Positions 52,024 through 61,750 of a stretch of DNA of 64,000 nt are shown in pieces. The stretch is from Sympetrum striolatum (Eukaryota; Arthropoda; Insecta; Odonata; Libellulidae). The stretch is taken from positions 930,001 through 994,000 of the forward strand of contig CANPUZ010000046.1 of assembly GCA_947579665.1 (NCBI GenBank), given 5' to 3'. The position numbers were made by a program, and so were the translations under genes. Position 1 is the first letter of the stretch; each line of letters starts with the position of its first letter. The notes under the pieces were generated by a model. It ran no database searches. It was not told the origin of the DNA and saw only the letters and a program-made list of their open reading frames with translations.

Positions 52024-52790
52024 TCTCATGTGGCCAGCACGTGACTTTCTCCATATATATTATGTAAATATTTATCTACGATAGTATTTTCGAGCTCTAT
52101 ATTCCATCTAAACTTGGAAGATAAGAGATTAATTTGCATCATATTATCTTTTTCGTCACAAACATTATAAATAATGCTTTTTGTGACATGTTTGATGGAA
52201 AACGATGAAATTGGCCTTTTGCCCAGAGCGCCCACAGAGTACATACTTAGCAACTTCCGGTTTTTCCAGTATTTCACGAATAACTCCTAAACAATCAGTT
52301 ATAAAAAATATATTTCATACAAAGGTAAATTACATTTTATAAAACTTTTATAAATAATAGTATATACCTAAATATCAGATTAATGGAGATATTTTGCAAA
52401 TACGGAAACGACCTTCGAAAAGTAAACCTCAACTTCCGGTTAACTGATTTACTCCAAAAACTAATCAACTCTAACGACACCAACCAAAGTACTATACATT
52501 TATGAAATTTGGTGTTGATATGACAAATAGTTTTCATGTTAGTGCACCCACAAAGTACATAATCAGCTACTTCCAGTTTATCAGTATTTCACGAATAACT
52601 TTTTTCACGATACGACTATTAGTTTTTAAGTTAGAGCGCCCCAAACACAGATACACATACACACAGACATCATTCCGAAAATGGTCAAAACGTGTTCTAG
52701 GTACCACAAAAACATGTATTTCCGTTGAAATCTCAGTCTGTTTTTTCATGAAAACAATACTTTCTCTATATTACGTATATGGAGAAAGTA
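52024..52790 (-). mobile_element. Helentron-like candidate, copy 4
   Basis: It starts TCTCATGTGGCCAGCACGTG then ACTTTCTCC and ends TATATGGAGAAAGTA, inserted in the hAT gene beside an A-run. It carries CCGGAAGT-type units near 52256 and 52432 (on the minus strand) and a degenerate CA-rich microsatellite (52653-52670). Confidence 0.7.
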
Positions 52791-53236
52791 AACAGAAAGG
52801 AAGAACTTAAGGAACAAAGGTAGAACCTCAAAGAAGTGTTGACCTGTTAATGCATGGAAACCCAGAAGATGTCAACCAAAATCTTACTGAAGAACTCTTT
52901 CATTTCCGCACATATGTGAGACAAACGCATAAGCCTTCAAAAAATTCCACATTGTCGCATACATACTTGTATCAAATAAGATTCATAGAAAATATTCAAG
53001 TGGCCTTCCCCAATGTGGAATCAATCTTACGGCTGCTTCTCAGTTTGATAGTCACTAATTGTACTGAAGAAAGGTAATTTTCAAGACTTAAAAATATAAA
53101 AAATCAATTAAGAAGCACAATGACCCAGACGAGGTTGAGTATTTTGTGCATCGAAAGAGAGACCTTCACAAAAATAGATTATAAAGAACTTATTGAAGAA
53201 TTCTGTGGGGAAAATTTAAGAAATAAATTCTTCTAA
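52791..53236 (+). pseudogene. hAT transposase (ZMYM1-like), C-terminal part
   Basis: The frame 52850-53077 contains VAFPNVESILRLLLSLIVTN then CTEER. After a stop at 53078 it continues FSRLKNIKNQLRSTMTQTRL then SILCIERETF, and ends near 53236 (EELIEEFCGENLRNKFF). This is the C-terminal hAT dimerisation domain (NC..ER.FS.LK..K..LR..M...RL). With the two earlier parts it forms one gene broken by a LINE, a Helentron-like element and point damage. Confidence 0.85.
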
Positions 53237-53719
53237 TCTACTATATTGCTTTAAATGTATTCTTGGATTGAATCAGTTCTTAAATAAAATAATTATTAAC
53301 GTAAAATTTAATATGATATACAATTTGATATTTTCTTTTTGTGATCTTGAATAAAGTTCCATTTTTGGTTTAGTTTAAGACTTTGGTTAGTACCAATCAC
53401 AACGTTTCATTTAACATACTGATATATCTCACAGTAATGATGTATTTTATTATCTCTCGTGTAATTTACAAACTTAAAAATGGGAGGTGAAAGGGCCTCA
53501 TAAGTGGAACAGCCTCTTTTCATCTAAATCTGGCGACTGTACTTCCTTCCTGACATCAGAGGACACGTATGCAAAGTTTGAGGCAAATCGGGCAAACGGT
53601 GTGGACTCCAATCCAAGACAAACAAACAGAATTTCTGCTTCATATATATATATAGATTTTTATTACATCACATGTAATTGGGTAATTTTTTATCTGTTTG
53701 TGATTAATAAATATTTGTA
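53237..53719. other. no gene recognised
   Basis: AT-rich sequence after the hAT gene. A frame near 53570 (YAKFEANRANGVDSNP) looks like translated repeat sequence. Confidence 0.35.
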
Positions 53720-53863
53720 TTGTTTATTTTTATTTATTTATTCAAAGATTCACGTACAGTTCTGCAACCATTTTACAGTGAATGCACTTAAGATAACAAA
53801 TTTAAAATAAATATACAAGATTATGCGAAATAAAAATTGAACAAATTAAACTAATAATATATA
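53720..53863 (-). repeat. LINE 3' end, split by Tigger insertion
   Basis: TTATTTATTTATTCAAAGAT followed by TCACGTACAGTTCTGCAACC is closely repeated at 57788-57945. The T-rich start is a LINE tail read backwards. The sequence continues after the Tigger at 57155-57250 (GACCCAAGCAGAGAATTATT), matching 58770-58850. The TA at both Tigger ends is the duplicated target. Confidence 0.7.
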
Positions 53864-54633
53864 CAGTAGAACCCCGTTTTTACGAACCTCGATTTTACGA
53901 AGTGACACAGTTTTACGAACCATTCCGCCGGTCCCGATCTTTGTACATGTAAAATGACCTCGGTTTTACGTAAAACCTCGATTTCATGTTTTACGAAGTG
54001 AGAAGCCGGTCCCTAGGAGTGAATGAACCCCGGTTTTACGAAGTATTTGAAATTGTTTTGTCGCATTGAGCTCAATACAACGGGATGACGATCGCCGTAA
54101 ACAGGAGCAGCTGAATCCAGATCGTCTATGTTGGGAAGACCCTCATCCCATGTATTTTAGATGGGAAAATGTGAAAATTTCGTAGGATACAAAGATTTTG
54201 ATTACTGTTTTCGCGAAAAATGATAGCTTATAAGACGTAGCCGTGCTCTTTCTTTCTTCATCATGCTTTCTGGTAATATCGCGAATCCACGACCTGGGGT
54301 CGTATTGACCAGCAGTTTTCAGTAGTATATGGTTTCTATTTGGACGAAAGATTGAGAGAATAGAGCATGATAAGAATTTGTTTTCGACTTGGGGAGTTTT
54401 GGGCTCAGATCTTGGCTACTAAATTGGAGTGCGACATCTTAAAATGCTTAAGGCTGCTGCAGGGATTTCGGATTTTAGCTGGTTAGTAAAAGCTTGAAAA
54501 ATAATGGTTGGATGGTGGACACCCTGAGAAAGGTTGGTCTCCAAGCGAGGAAAAGTCGCGCGCGTACAGTCAGAATCTCTCTCTGCGCGAGGTGGCCTGT
54601 GTTGTGATATCCCGTGTGCCTATCAGAAAAATA

Positions 54634-55437
54634 ATGGATAAAACATCGCTGACCAAGAAAAGGAGGAAGTCCCTGAGTTTGGTCACCAAAAGGTCAATTC
54701 GAAAGGAAGTACGTGATCGCGGGCAGACAAAAAATTCTGAAGGAGAAGGCTCAGGTTTAGGCTCTTAAACTGAAGTGCGACAACATTAAAGCCTCAAATG
54801 GGTGGCTTGATAGATTCAAGAAAAGATACGGAATCACTTCAATGAAAATCTGTGGAGAAGAAGGTAGCATCAACACAAAAGACGTTGAGCAGTGGCATGA
54901 AATAAACGATGACATTGTGTCTAAATATTTCCCTCGAGATATATACAACCTGGATGAAACAGGTTTGTTTTTCAAGGCATCACCTGACTCCATCCTCGGA
55001 ACCCGTGGTGAAAAATGTCGCGGAGGTAAAAAATCTAAGGATAGGGTTACAGTAATGCTGATATGTAACCAAGATCGATCTGAAAAGTTGAAACCAGTTG
55101 TGATTGCAAAATCAAGAGCTCCGCGTTGATTCAAGAACGTGAAAAATTTGCCTGTTTTGTATGAAAGTAATAAAAAAGCATGGATGGCGATGGGCATTTT
55201 TCAGAAGCAAATTATCTTCTTGCAGAGGAAGAGCGCATGCGAGAATTGCAATGTACTACTTCTTGTAGATAATGCCCCAGTTCATAAAATAAGCGGAGTA
55301 GTGCTCCCAAACGTACTTTTTCTGAGTCCAAATAGCACCAGTAAGATGCAACCGCTGGACATGGGAATATTTAACAACTATAAAGTCCACTACCGAAGAT
55401 TTCTCGTCCAGCACTATCTTCGGACGCTTGGTAAGTT
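54634..55437 (+). pseudogene. Tigger transposase, HTH and DDE domains
   Basis: It starts MDKTSLTKKRRKSLSLVTKR, the first pogo/CENP-B-type helix-turn-helix. After a frameshift near 54750 the second (CENPB) HTH appears (ASNGWLDRFKKRYGI). The DDE_1 domain follows: NLDETGLFF (first Asp), a stop at 55127, LLLVDNAPVHK (second Asp) and STSKMQPLDMGIFNNYKVHY (third Asp). All three catalytic residues are visible, but one shift and one stop disable the protein. Intact, it would bind the inverted ends and cut at TA. Confidence 0.88.
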
Positions 55438-56093
55438 CTATTTATTTTCTATTATCTTGTGTATAAGAAATACCTACTACCTATATATATCCTTTGCGAC
55501 GAGTATATATCCTTTGCGACCTCCATATTTTCTCTGGAATTCTTTAATTTTAGCAATATGATAGCCGCCGCAACCCCATCGCAGAACTTTGGTGAACCCT
55601 TTACTTGAAAGTAGCATTCCTGTGGGAGTTCTTCGCTGCAGCTGTCATGGAAATTAGTTTAATTAAAGAATACTAAATTTGTTGTAATACGTTACTATTT
55701 CTTAAATTTTGATGCATTTTCAATACGTAATTTATTAATTAAAAGTGTTTTACGTGGTTAGGTAAGAATTTGCGATCGCGACTTATGATTTGTGACGCGA
55801 CAAGATCGTTTAAAGTAGCCGCGAGTAAGTAGTTCTCGAAAATCACCGCTAAACGTCAGCGTAGTAGAACGCATATATAAAATAGAGGGAGTTTCAAATT
55901 AACTTAAGTAAAGTTCTTAAATGACTTAAAATATTTACGAGCTAGTTTCTTGGAATTCATGGCTATCAGTTTCATTCACTTTGACTTATGTGAGTCTCCT
56001 AGGCTTTGATATAAGGTGTATGCTATAAAGGGAATCAGTATAATCGTAGTCTTATTTTTAAATCCTTTCAATTTGATGCAGATATACTGCACA

Positions 56094-56225
56094 TTGGCTG
56101 CTGGAGAGCCATGTCGGTAACGCTCGTGACTCATGAGGAATCGGTTCTGATTTCAAATCCTGGTGGGAGCACATGGGCAAAATGACCTAAGCTGTCAAAG
56201 CGCTTTTAACAAACTACTACTACTA
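56094..56225 (+). mobile_element. tRNA-derived SINE with LINE-like tail
   Basis: The head contains GTCGGTAACGCTCGTGACTC and a B-box-like TTTCAAATCC, resembling a tRNA from D-arm to T-arm. The tail AAAATGACCTAAGCTGTCAA then AGCGCTTTTAAC ends in (CTA)n. That tail resembles the I-group LINE 3' end at 51329-51368 (AAATGACCTCAGCCGTCGAT). Imperfect 9-bp flanks TACTGCACA/TAGTGCACA (56085-56093 and 56226-56234) could be the target duplication. Confidence 0.6.
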
Positions 56226-56394
56226 TAGTGCACACAGAGAATTGCATGTGATATCTATTGTTTTCTTTCTGAATGAGCTTGTGACTCTTATTTGACACAG
56301 AAATTAGTTTGATTTCATCCTCATAATTATTTGACAAGTTTAGACCTGCATAGTTTATCTTTCTGCTAGCAGAGCTTTAGTACGCATACATTAG

Positions 56395-56763
56395 TTGCAT
56401 ATCAAGCCTCTGATGTGCAAGATGTGCCTCCATGGACATTGCTCCATGCTGTGCGAGGAATTAAACACTATTTCTAACTGTAGGAGATCAGCTGGTTTTG
56501 GTGACACATCAATTATAGAGACAGAGGAGTTAGTGGAGGTTCCCACACTACAGGACCTCCTTAGTAAAGAAATGGCACAACTAAATCAGTACATCCCAGA
56601 TGCATCCTCTCATGCTGAGTCATATGTCAAGTGTGACTCTCATGTGATGACGCATAACTGCAGTGAATTTAGTGAAGACGAAGAAGATGAAGTGAACTTA
56701 GATAGCTCTTCTACAAGCTATGAAGATGACCCAGAAGCACCTTCCCCCCTACAAGGAATGAAT
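56395..56763 (+). pseudogene. Tigger transposase C-terminal part
   Basis: Segments PPWTLLHAVRGIKH and TISNCRRSAGFGDT (in two frames) match the region after the DDE domain, where pogo proteins have TI.NCF..AGF. The acidic C-terminus (SEFSEDEEDEVNLDSSSTSY) ends at TAA. The frame differs from the first part and requires splicing or repair. Confidence 0.75.
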
Positions 56764-57156
56764 TAAGACACTCTATAAAAGTGCTTCACAATTTTCAGAT
56801 GTTTACTGATGGTGTACCTGATTTATACAATTATTACCTTTCAGGTATTGAGAAAATCACCTCGTCTTTCATTGAAGCTTCCAAAAAAAATAAAAATTGA
56901 AGATTTTTTTAAAAGTAAAAAGTTTGGAATTTTTTTTCTGTTGTATTAAACATTAAACTGGATGTATAATTCATTTTATTGAAATACCACCTTCCTTTCA
57001 ATCCCATTTAACATTATGCACTGTGTTACTGAACTTGGATTCTTATTGTAGAGATTTCGATTGCTTGAAAGAAAACCTCAAATTTACGAAGCCCGAATTT
57101 TACAAAGTGCAAATTTTTTGGTCCCTTCAACTTCGTAAAATTGAGGTTCTACTGTA

Positions 57157-57787
57157 TTTATACAGAATGAGACCCAAGCAGAGAATTATTTACAGAATTT
57201 AAGAATGCTTCAAGCGACAGACTAAAGGAGTCTTTGGAGGGAATTCAAAAGGTTTGGAAGTCAATAAAAAGTAGGGAAAAAGGGACAATCTAAATGAAGG
57301 GACATGGAGGAGTTAGTCTAGTTGCTCTAGGTGGAACATGGAAACTAAATAAGGAAACCAGTTCAAAGTGAGAGTTAATTATATTAAACATTAATAAGAG
57401 ATCGGCCTTGATTAAAGTTTGTTTTAGGTATTTTAGGGAAAGGCATTTTAAGACTGTCTCTGTATTCGTATTTCATAGATGGGGAACACGAGATTTAACG
57501 ATAAAAGCAAAAAAATTAAAGATTTGATTGAGGGAGGCAATATTAGTATTGGCTGACGTGGACCAGATAAGGGAGCAATATGAAATGACCGGGATTATGA
57601 TGGTAGTGAAATACAATCATCAGTTTTAACTTACAGCTAAGAAGAATATGTTCATTCTTGATTTGTATTCATAAAGATTATAAAGACAGCGAGACTTTAA
57701 GAAGAAAATGGCAGACTTTTCTGACGCAATCATCCATAGCTATTGTTTGGGTTTAAGCTCAAAAGCTCTCACGATTTAGATACCTTA
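57157..57787 (-). repeat. LINE 3' region, continuation after Tigger
   Basis: 57157-57250 continues the LINE 3' end interrupted by the Tigger. The remaining stretch to 57787 is probably more of the same LINE on the minus strand, but I see no RT motif. Confidence 0.4.
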
Positions 57788-57946
57788 CTTAAGATTTTAT
57801 TTATTTATTTAAAGATTCACGTACAGTTCTGCAACCATTTTACAGTGAATGAACTTAACATAACAAATTTAATATAAAGATACATGATTATACAGAATAA
57901 AAATTGAACAAATCAAACAAAAAATAACATATATATATATATATAT
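57788..57946 (-). repeat. second copy of the LINE 3' end
   Basis: It matches 53725-53861, including TCACGTACAGTTCTGCAACC. It is interrupted at a (TA)n run by the repeat array 57947-58762 and resumes at 58763-58850 (GACCCAAGCAGAACATTATT). Confidence 0.65.
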
Positions 57947-58762
57947 ACGGGTAAAATGTAGCTTGCATACTGCAAGCAAATCAACAACACTAATTTCATA
58001 TTGGCATCATATTGTGACACACCTCAAAAGAAAAAAAAGGATTGAAAATATTCATAAAATTCGCTGCAATTTAATCATCTGGCATCGAACCCGGGTCTTT
58101 CTGGCGATACTTTCTATGCAGTAAGACAGAAAATAACCCTCTCTAACTACGTATGCAAATTCAAGCAGAAATATTAGCTGCAACTGCCTCAAACGACGTC
58201 CTACTTTTCCCTAATATTCCTTATGAGAGAAATGTTATTGTGCTCTGGCATCGAACCCAGGAACAGTACGGTCTTATCTATATTTTTATCTGAAATCAAT
58301 TCTCACCATACATCTTCTCGTCAAGCACGAACTTCCTATTATTTCGATAAGTGTATCAAAATAAATAATGAAAAACCATCTCAGTGTATTTTAAAGGGCA
58401 GTTTTTGCATTGCCCTAGAATCGAACCCAGGATATTTTTTGTAAAAGTCATTAATGTTATTGATAGATCATGACCATATCTATCGGCTTCTTGAGTTTTA
58501 ATTCCATACCCAACAAGGAAGTACTTTTTAAAATTCCCTAAAATCAAAGCAATGCATTTAAATGGAAAAAATCGGGACTTTGGGGCCCTCTGGAATCAAA
58601 CCCATGACACTGAGGTTCAAAATCGCAATTTTTCTGGAGGTTGCACGTTATGGCCAATATGTCGTAAAAATCTCAAGTCAATGACACTTGTGAATTGGTA
58701 TCCTCTCTATTTATATACATGTATGAATCCGCGGAAGCATCTATGTGTATAATAGATAAATA
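57947..58762 (+). repeat. B-box-type repeat array, single arm
   Basis: It begins ACGGGTAAAATGTAGC with hairpin GCTTGCATACTGCAAGC and ends GAATCCGCGGAAGCATC plus a (TAGA)n-like stretch. T-arm-like motifs are near 58083 (GGCATCGAACCCGGG), 58248 (GGCATCGAACCCAGG), 58420 (GAATCGAACCCAGG) and 58590 (GGAATCAAACCCATG), 165-172 bp apart. Matching LINE sequence on both sides defines its borders, so this is one complete single-arm copy. Confidence 0.8.
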
Positions 58763-58882
58763 GATATAATGAATACGACCCAAGCAGAACATTATTTACA
58801 GGTTTTTATAGAATTTAAGAATGCGTCAAGCAACAGACTGAAGGGCTTGTATTATAATTATTTTTATTAATTTATTTTTCAG

Positions 58883-59172
58883 GTGATGTCTCAGATATGG
58901 ATGGGCAAGTTAGAGAGTCTGACTCGCCATTGAACGTCGATGCAGGACAGTATGAATTCCTTTCAACAAGCAGTCACTCAAGGCAGTGTTGGTGTACTGG
59001 GTTCTGGGGTTAGGAAGTCAGAACTGACCCCCACGAAATCCAGGATCTTCATCTGCGTGATCAACTTTATTTGTTTCTGGAAAAACAAGCTCATCTCAGA
59101 AGGATTGAGGTCACTTTCAGAGTATCATTTACCACGCCAGACGTTGCTTTCTGCGTCAAGCATTCGTTAGAG
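58883..59172 (+). CDS. possible exon(s) of unrecognised gene
   Basis: After the acceptor TTTATTTTTCAG the frame from 58885 reads DVSDMDGQVRESDSPLNVDA then GQYEFLSTSSHSRQ, followed by a TAG at 59011. The same frame continues EIQDLHLRDQLYLFLEKQAH then LRRIEVTFRVSFTTPDVAF. The codon pattern looks coding on both sides of the stop. I do not recognise the product. It may be a decayed gene, or the stop may be skipped by splicing. A hAT MITE begins at 59173. Confidence 0.35.
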
Positions 59173-59472
59173 CAGAGTTTCCCAGACTATGTTCCGCGGA
59201 ACACCGGTGTTCCACTGACCTGAATAGGTGTTCCACGACAATTTGGAGTGTCAATGGTGAATAAAAGTCATTAAATGCTTTATTGATTCATATTTTATGT
59301 TTTTTTTAACAATATTATAGTGTTATATCTATAAATAATTACCAAATGAATAATTTTGTAATTAAATGATTTTTTTAAATTTTACAAGTAGAATTACTAA
59401 CCTAAAAATAAGCTTAGTGTTCCGTTAAACTTCCCAGGTTTGCGGATTGCAGAAAAATTTTGGGAAACCCTG
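59173..59472. mobile_element. hAT MITE, 300 bp
   Basis: The ends CAGAGTTTCCCAGACTATG and GGGAAACCCTG (inverse CAGGGTTTCCC) are flanked by 8-bp near-duplications CGTTAGAG (59165-59172) and CATTAGAG (59473-59480). The subterminal GTTCCGCGGAACACCGGTG is typical of hAT MITEs. No coding sequence. Confidence 0.85.
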
Positions 59473-59790
59473 CATTAGAGGATGCTATTTTAACAAAGGT
59501 TTTGAAATTCCTGATGTATAAATACATTAGAGACAACAAGGTTTCTTGTAAATGGAAATGGACTTCTGGTCATTCGAAGAAGATAAAAAAATTTGAAGCT
59601 TTGTAAATTTATGGACAAATTGGTTTCTCATAGGCCTACAGGGGAATCTCTTTACCAAATAGGTATACCCTATGAAAAAAGAGAAACGCTGCCTTGCTGA
59701 TAACCTCCTGGGTGGTTGCGGAATAAACAGCCAGTTTCATTCACTCACTGAATTGCTCATGATCTCTAATGTCATTTTTCCTTTCGTACA

Positions 59791-59862
59791 GAATCAGCAC
59801 TTGGGGACCACAAATTCACTTGAGGCCCTGAGGACGATGGCAGATTCAGCCACGAATTCATG
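59791..59862 (+). CDS. possible terminal exon of unrecognised gene
   Basis: The acceptor TTTTCCTTTCGTACAG is followed by a phase-0 frame, NQHLGTTNSLEALRTMADSA then TNS and TGA. It may be the end of the gene suggested at 58883. Linkage, phase and function are unproven. Confidence 0.35.
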
Positions 59863-60004
59863 ATTGTCATGAAGATTTATTTTCTAATTTCTTACATTGT
59901 TAGATTATAATATTATTTTCTTATAACATGTGTTTGAATAAGCTTATTGTAATTTTAAGGAGCTATGTACAAGTAATTGACATTGACAGGATTGTATATG
60001 GGTA

Positions 60005-60481
60005 CCGTAATTTTCCCTCTATAATACGCTTTTTTTCCATGAAAAAACGTCAAAAAAGTAGGGTATTATACATGGTTACAAACATCATCTTTTTATTCGT
60101 GCTGTAGATGGCATTTGAAGTAAATAACTCAACATACATTCTGATTTCACGTTTATTCTGAAAAGAACACTGCTGCATATTAATAAAATTATTAGATTAA
60201 AACAAAAATTCAGAGGGGAAGAACCTTTTACTGATAGATCGTCACATTGAGAAATCAAAGGTAAGAGCAAAGCCATCCATTAGCAGCATTCCATGCTTGC
60301 TCGGTGATCTGTCAGGTACTGAACAGTCCGGCAGATGACCATACGCGAATAATAGTGTAGAATTCCATTCTCTAAAAGCCAAGTACGTATTACACATGGT
60401 GATAAGAAAATGCTCACATTGTGCTCGTAATAACGCGGGTGCTTCTTATAGTGGGTGCGTATTATAATTGGAAAATTACAG
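60005..60481. mobile_element. pogo-related MITE
   Basis: Ends CCGTAATTTTCCCTCTATAA and the complement of CTGTAATTTTCCAATTATAA are flanked by TA (60003-60004 and 60482-60483). The second half of each end, ATAATACGC, is shared. Length 477 bp, no transposase. Confidence 0.8.
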
Positions 60482-60483
60482 TA

Positions 60484-61206
60484 ATTGGTTTTCAAATAAA
60501 TGTGTGAATATAAATAGTAATTCTCGTCTGTCTTCTGCAATATCTAAAGCCCTTCCTTAAGGCCAGTGTATTAATTATTCCTTAATAATCAATAATATAC
60601 AAATGAAATTATTCTAAATTCAAACTACGCGTTGGTGATATATCTACCGCTAAAATTCTCATAGCACTTGTGTGGATGTTAATATTCTCATATTCTTAGT
60701 TCCGTGAAAGAACACTGGGGGTGTTGCGATTACCCTTTGAGTCCAGAGCGCAAACGCAGTCTACGTGCAATCAGTGATTTGTGCGAAAGCCCGAACGGTC
60801 GCTTTACACGATGCAATTTATGCAAAAGCTGCTGGTGAAAGTTTCAGTAAGCATAACCCGGTTATTTTGTTTTTCGACGAGTTATTACTATTACACTTAT
60901 ATTGTTATATAATTATTACTGATTACCACAATTTACTTCCCAATTCCGAGTTCCTAGTAGATCTTGCCTCTTTTCTATTTCACTATCCTACTCCCAGATC
61001 CTTAATTACATTCTCTTCAACGTGGATCCATTTTCACCAACCGAAGATAGGATAACCTTCATAAAGATAGGATTTTTCTTTTATCACAATTAATAGATTC
61101 ACCTTTATGTCATGTTTTAGTCTTTTTTTAAACCAATAGCTCTTTATATTTACTGTACATGGGCTAACTCGCTGTATGTGAAATCTCTATGAAATATCCA
61201 CTCATT
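60484..61206 (+). other. upstream of second LINE, possible 5' untranslated region
   Basis: GC content rises around 60720-60850, and a frame there (VICAKARTVALHDAIYAKAA) is open but unrecognised. It could be the LINE 5' region or unrelated sequence. No host gene is identified. Confidence 0.3.
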
Positions 61207-61711
61207 TGATTAATTGTAACTGTCAATACTAAGCTATCAATCAACCTCAACCGTCACTATTCAGGCATTAAATGGACCGGAAAAACGTGTTGACTATTCG
61301 TTTCCCGCAGCTCATAACCCATCCAAAACATCGAATGACGATGACGGCTACCAAATTATTACGCGCAAAAGAAAGAAACAGCAAAGTAGTATCGTCGGAA
61401 CTGGCACCGTCGTGACTACAAGTTCTACTGGACTTAAAGCTGCTAAACGTACTGCTCATTTGTATGTTGGCAGACTACACAGTGAAACTACCTCTGAAGA
61501 AGTCATCAGCCACGTCAAGGACAAACTCAAGATTGAGTGTATTTCGTGTGAAAAAGTGATTGGAAAAAGTGCTCACGGTGCATTTAAAGTTGGAATAGAC
61601 TTCTCAATGATTGAAAACTTCCAAAATCCCAAATTATGGCCATCTGGAGCCATAATTAATCGTTTTTTCTTTAAAAAATCCTTACCCCCTAGTGAAACAA
61701 ATAGAACATGA
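61207..61711 (+). CDS. LINE ORF1, RNA-binding-like, start not found
   Basis: The frame is open from just after a TAA at about 61204 and lacks an ATG near its start. It encodes a basic linker (ITRKRKKQQSS), then KRTAHLYVGRLHSETTSEEV followed by the C-terminal segment LWPSGAIINRFFF. The YVG.L....T.E.V pattern is that of the RRM-like or esterase-free ORF1 proteins of Jockey/CR1-group LINEs. These coat the LINE RNA. It ends 39 bp before the ORF2 ATG. The N-terminus may be truncated. Confidence 0.7.
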
Positions 61712-61750
61712 CTAAATTCCTTTCCCATTGTTGTGCCTGATACCTCCATA

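Larger units (their letters stand above)
53864..57154 (+). mobile_element. pogo/Tigger DNA transposon, full length but inactive
   Basis: The ends CAGTAGAACCCCGTTTTTAC and the complement of CAGTAGAACCTCAATTTTAC are flanked by TA (53862-53863 and 57155-57156), with further subterminal TTTTACGAA repeats. It encodes a decayed Tigger transposase in two parts (54634-55437 and 56395-56763). A ~950-bp segment between them begins at GTAAGT and contains a SINE (56094-56225), so it is an intron or later insert. At 3.3 kb it is near full length. Confidence 0.9.

Noticed and set aside
54757..55197. 146-codon minus-strand ORF
   Set aside because: It is the mirror of the Tigger transposase frame and contains no domain.
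60840..61270. Intron linking 60765-60843 to the LINE ORF1
   Set aside because: GTAAGC and TTCAG are present, but the phases do not agree and LINE ORFs are not normally spliced.
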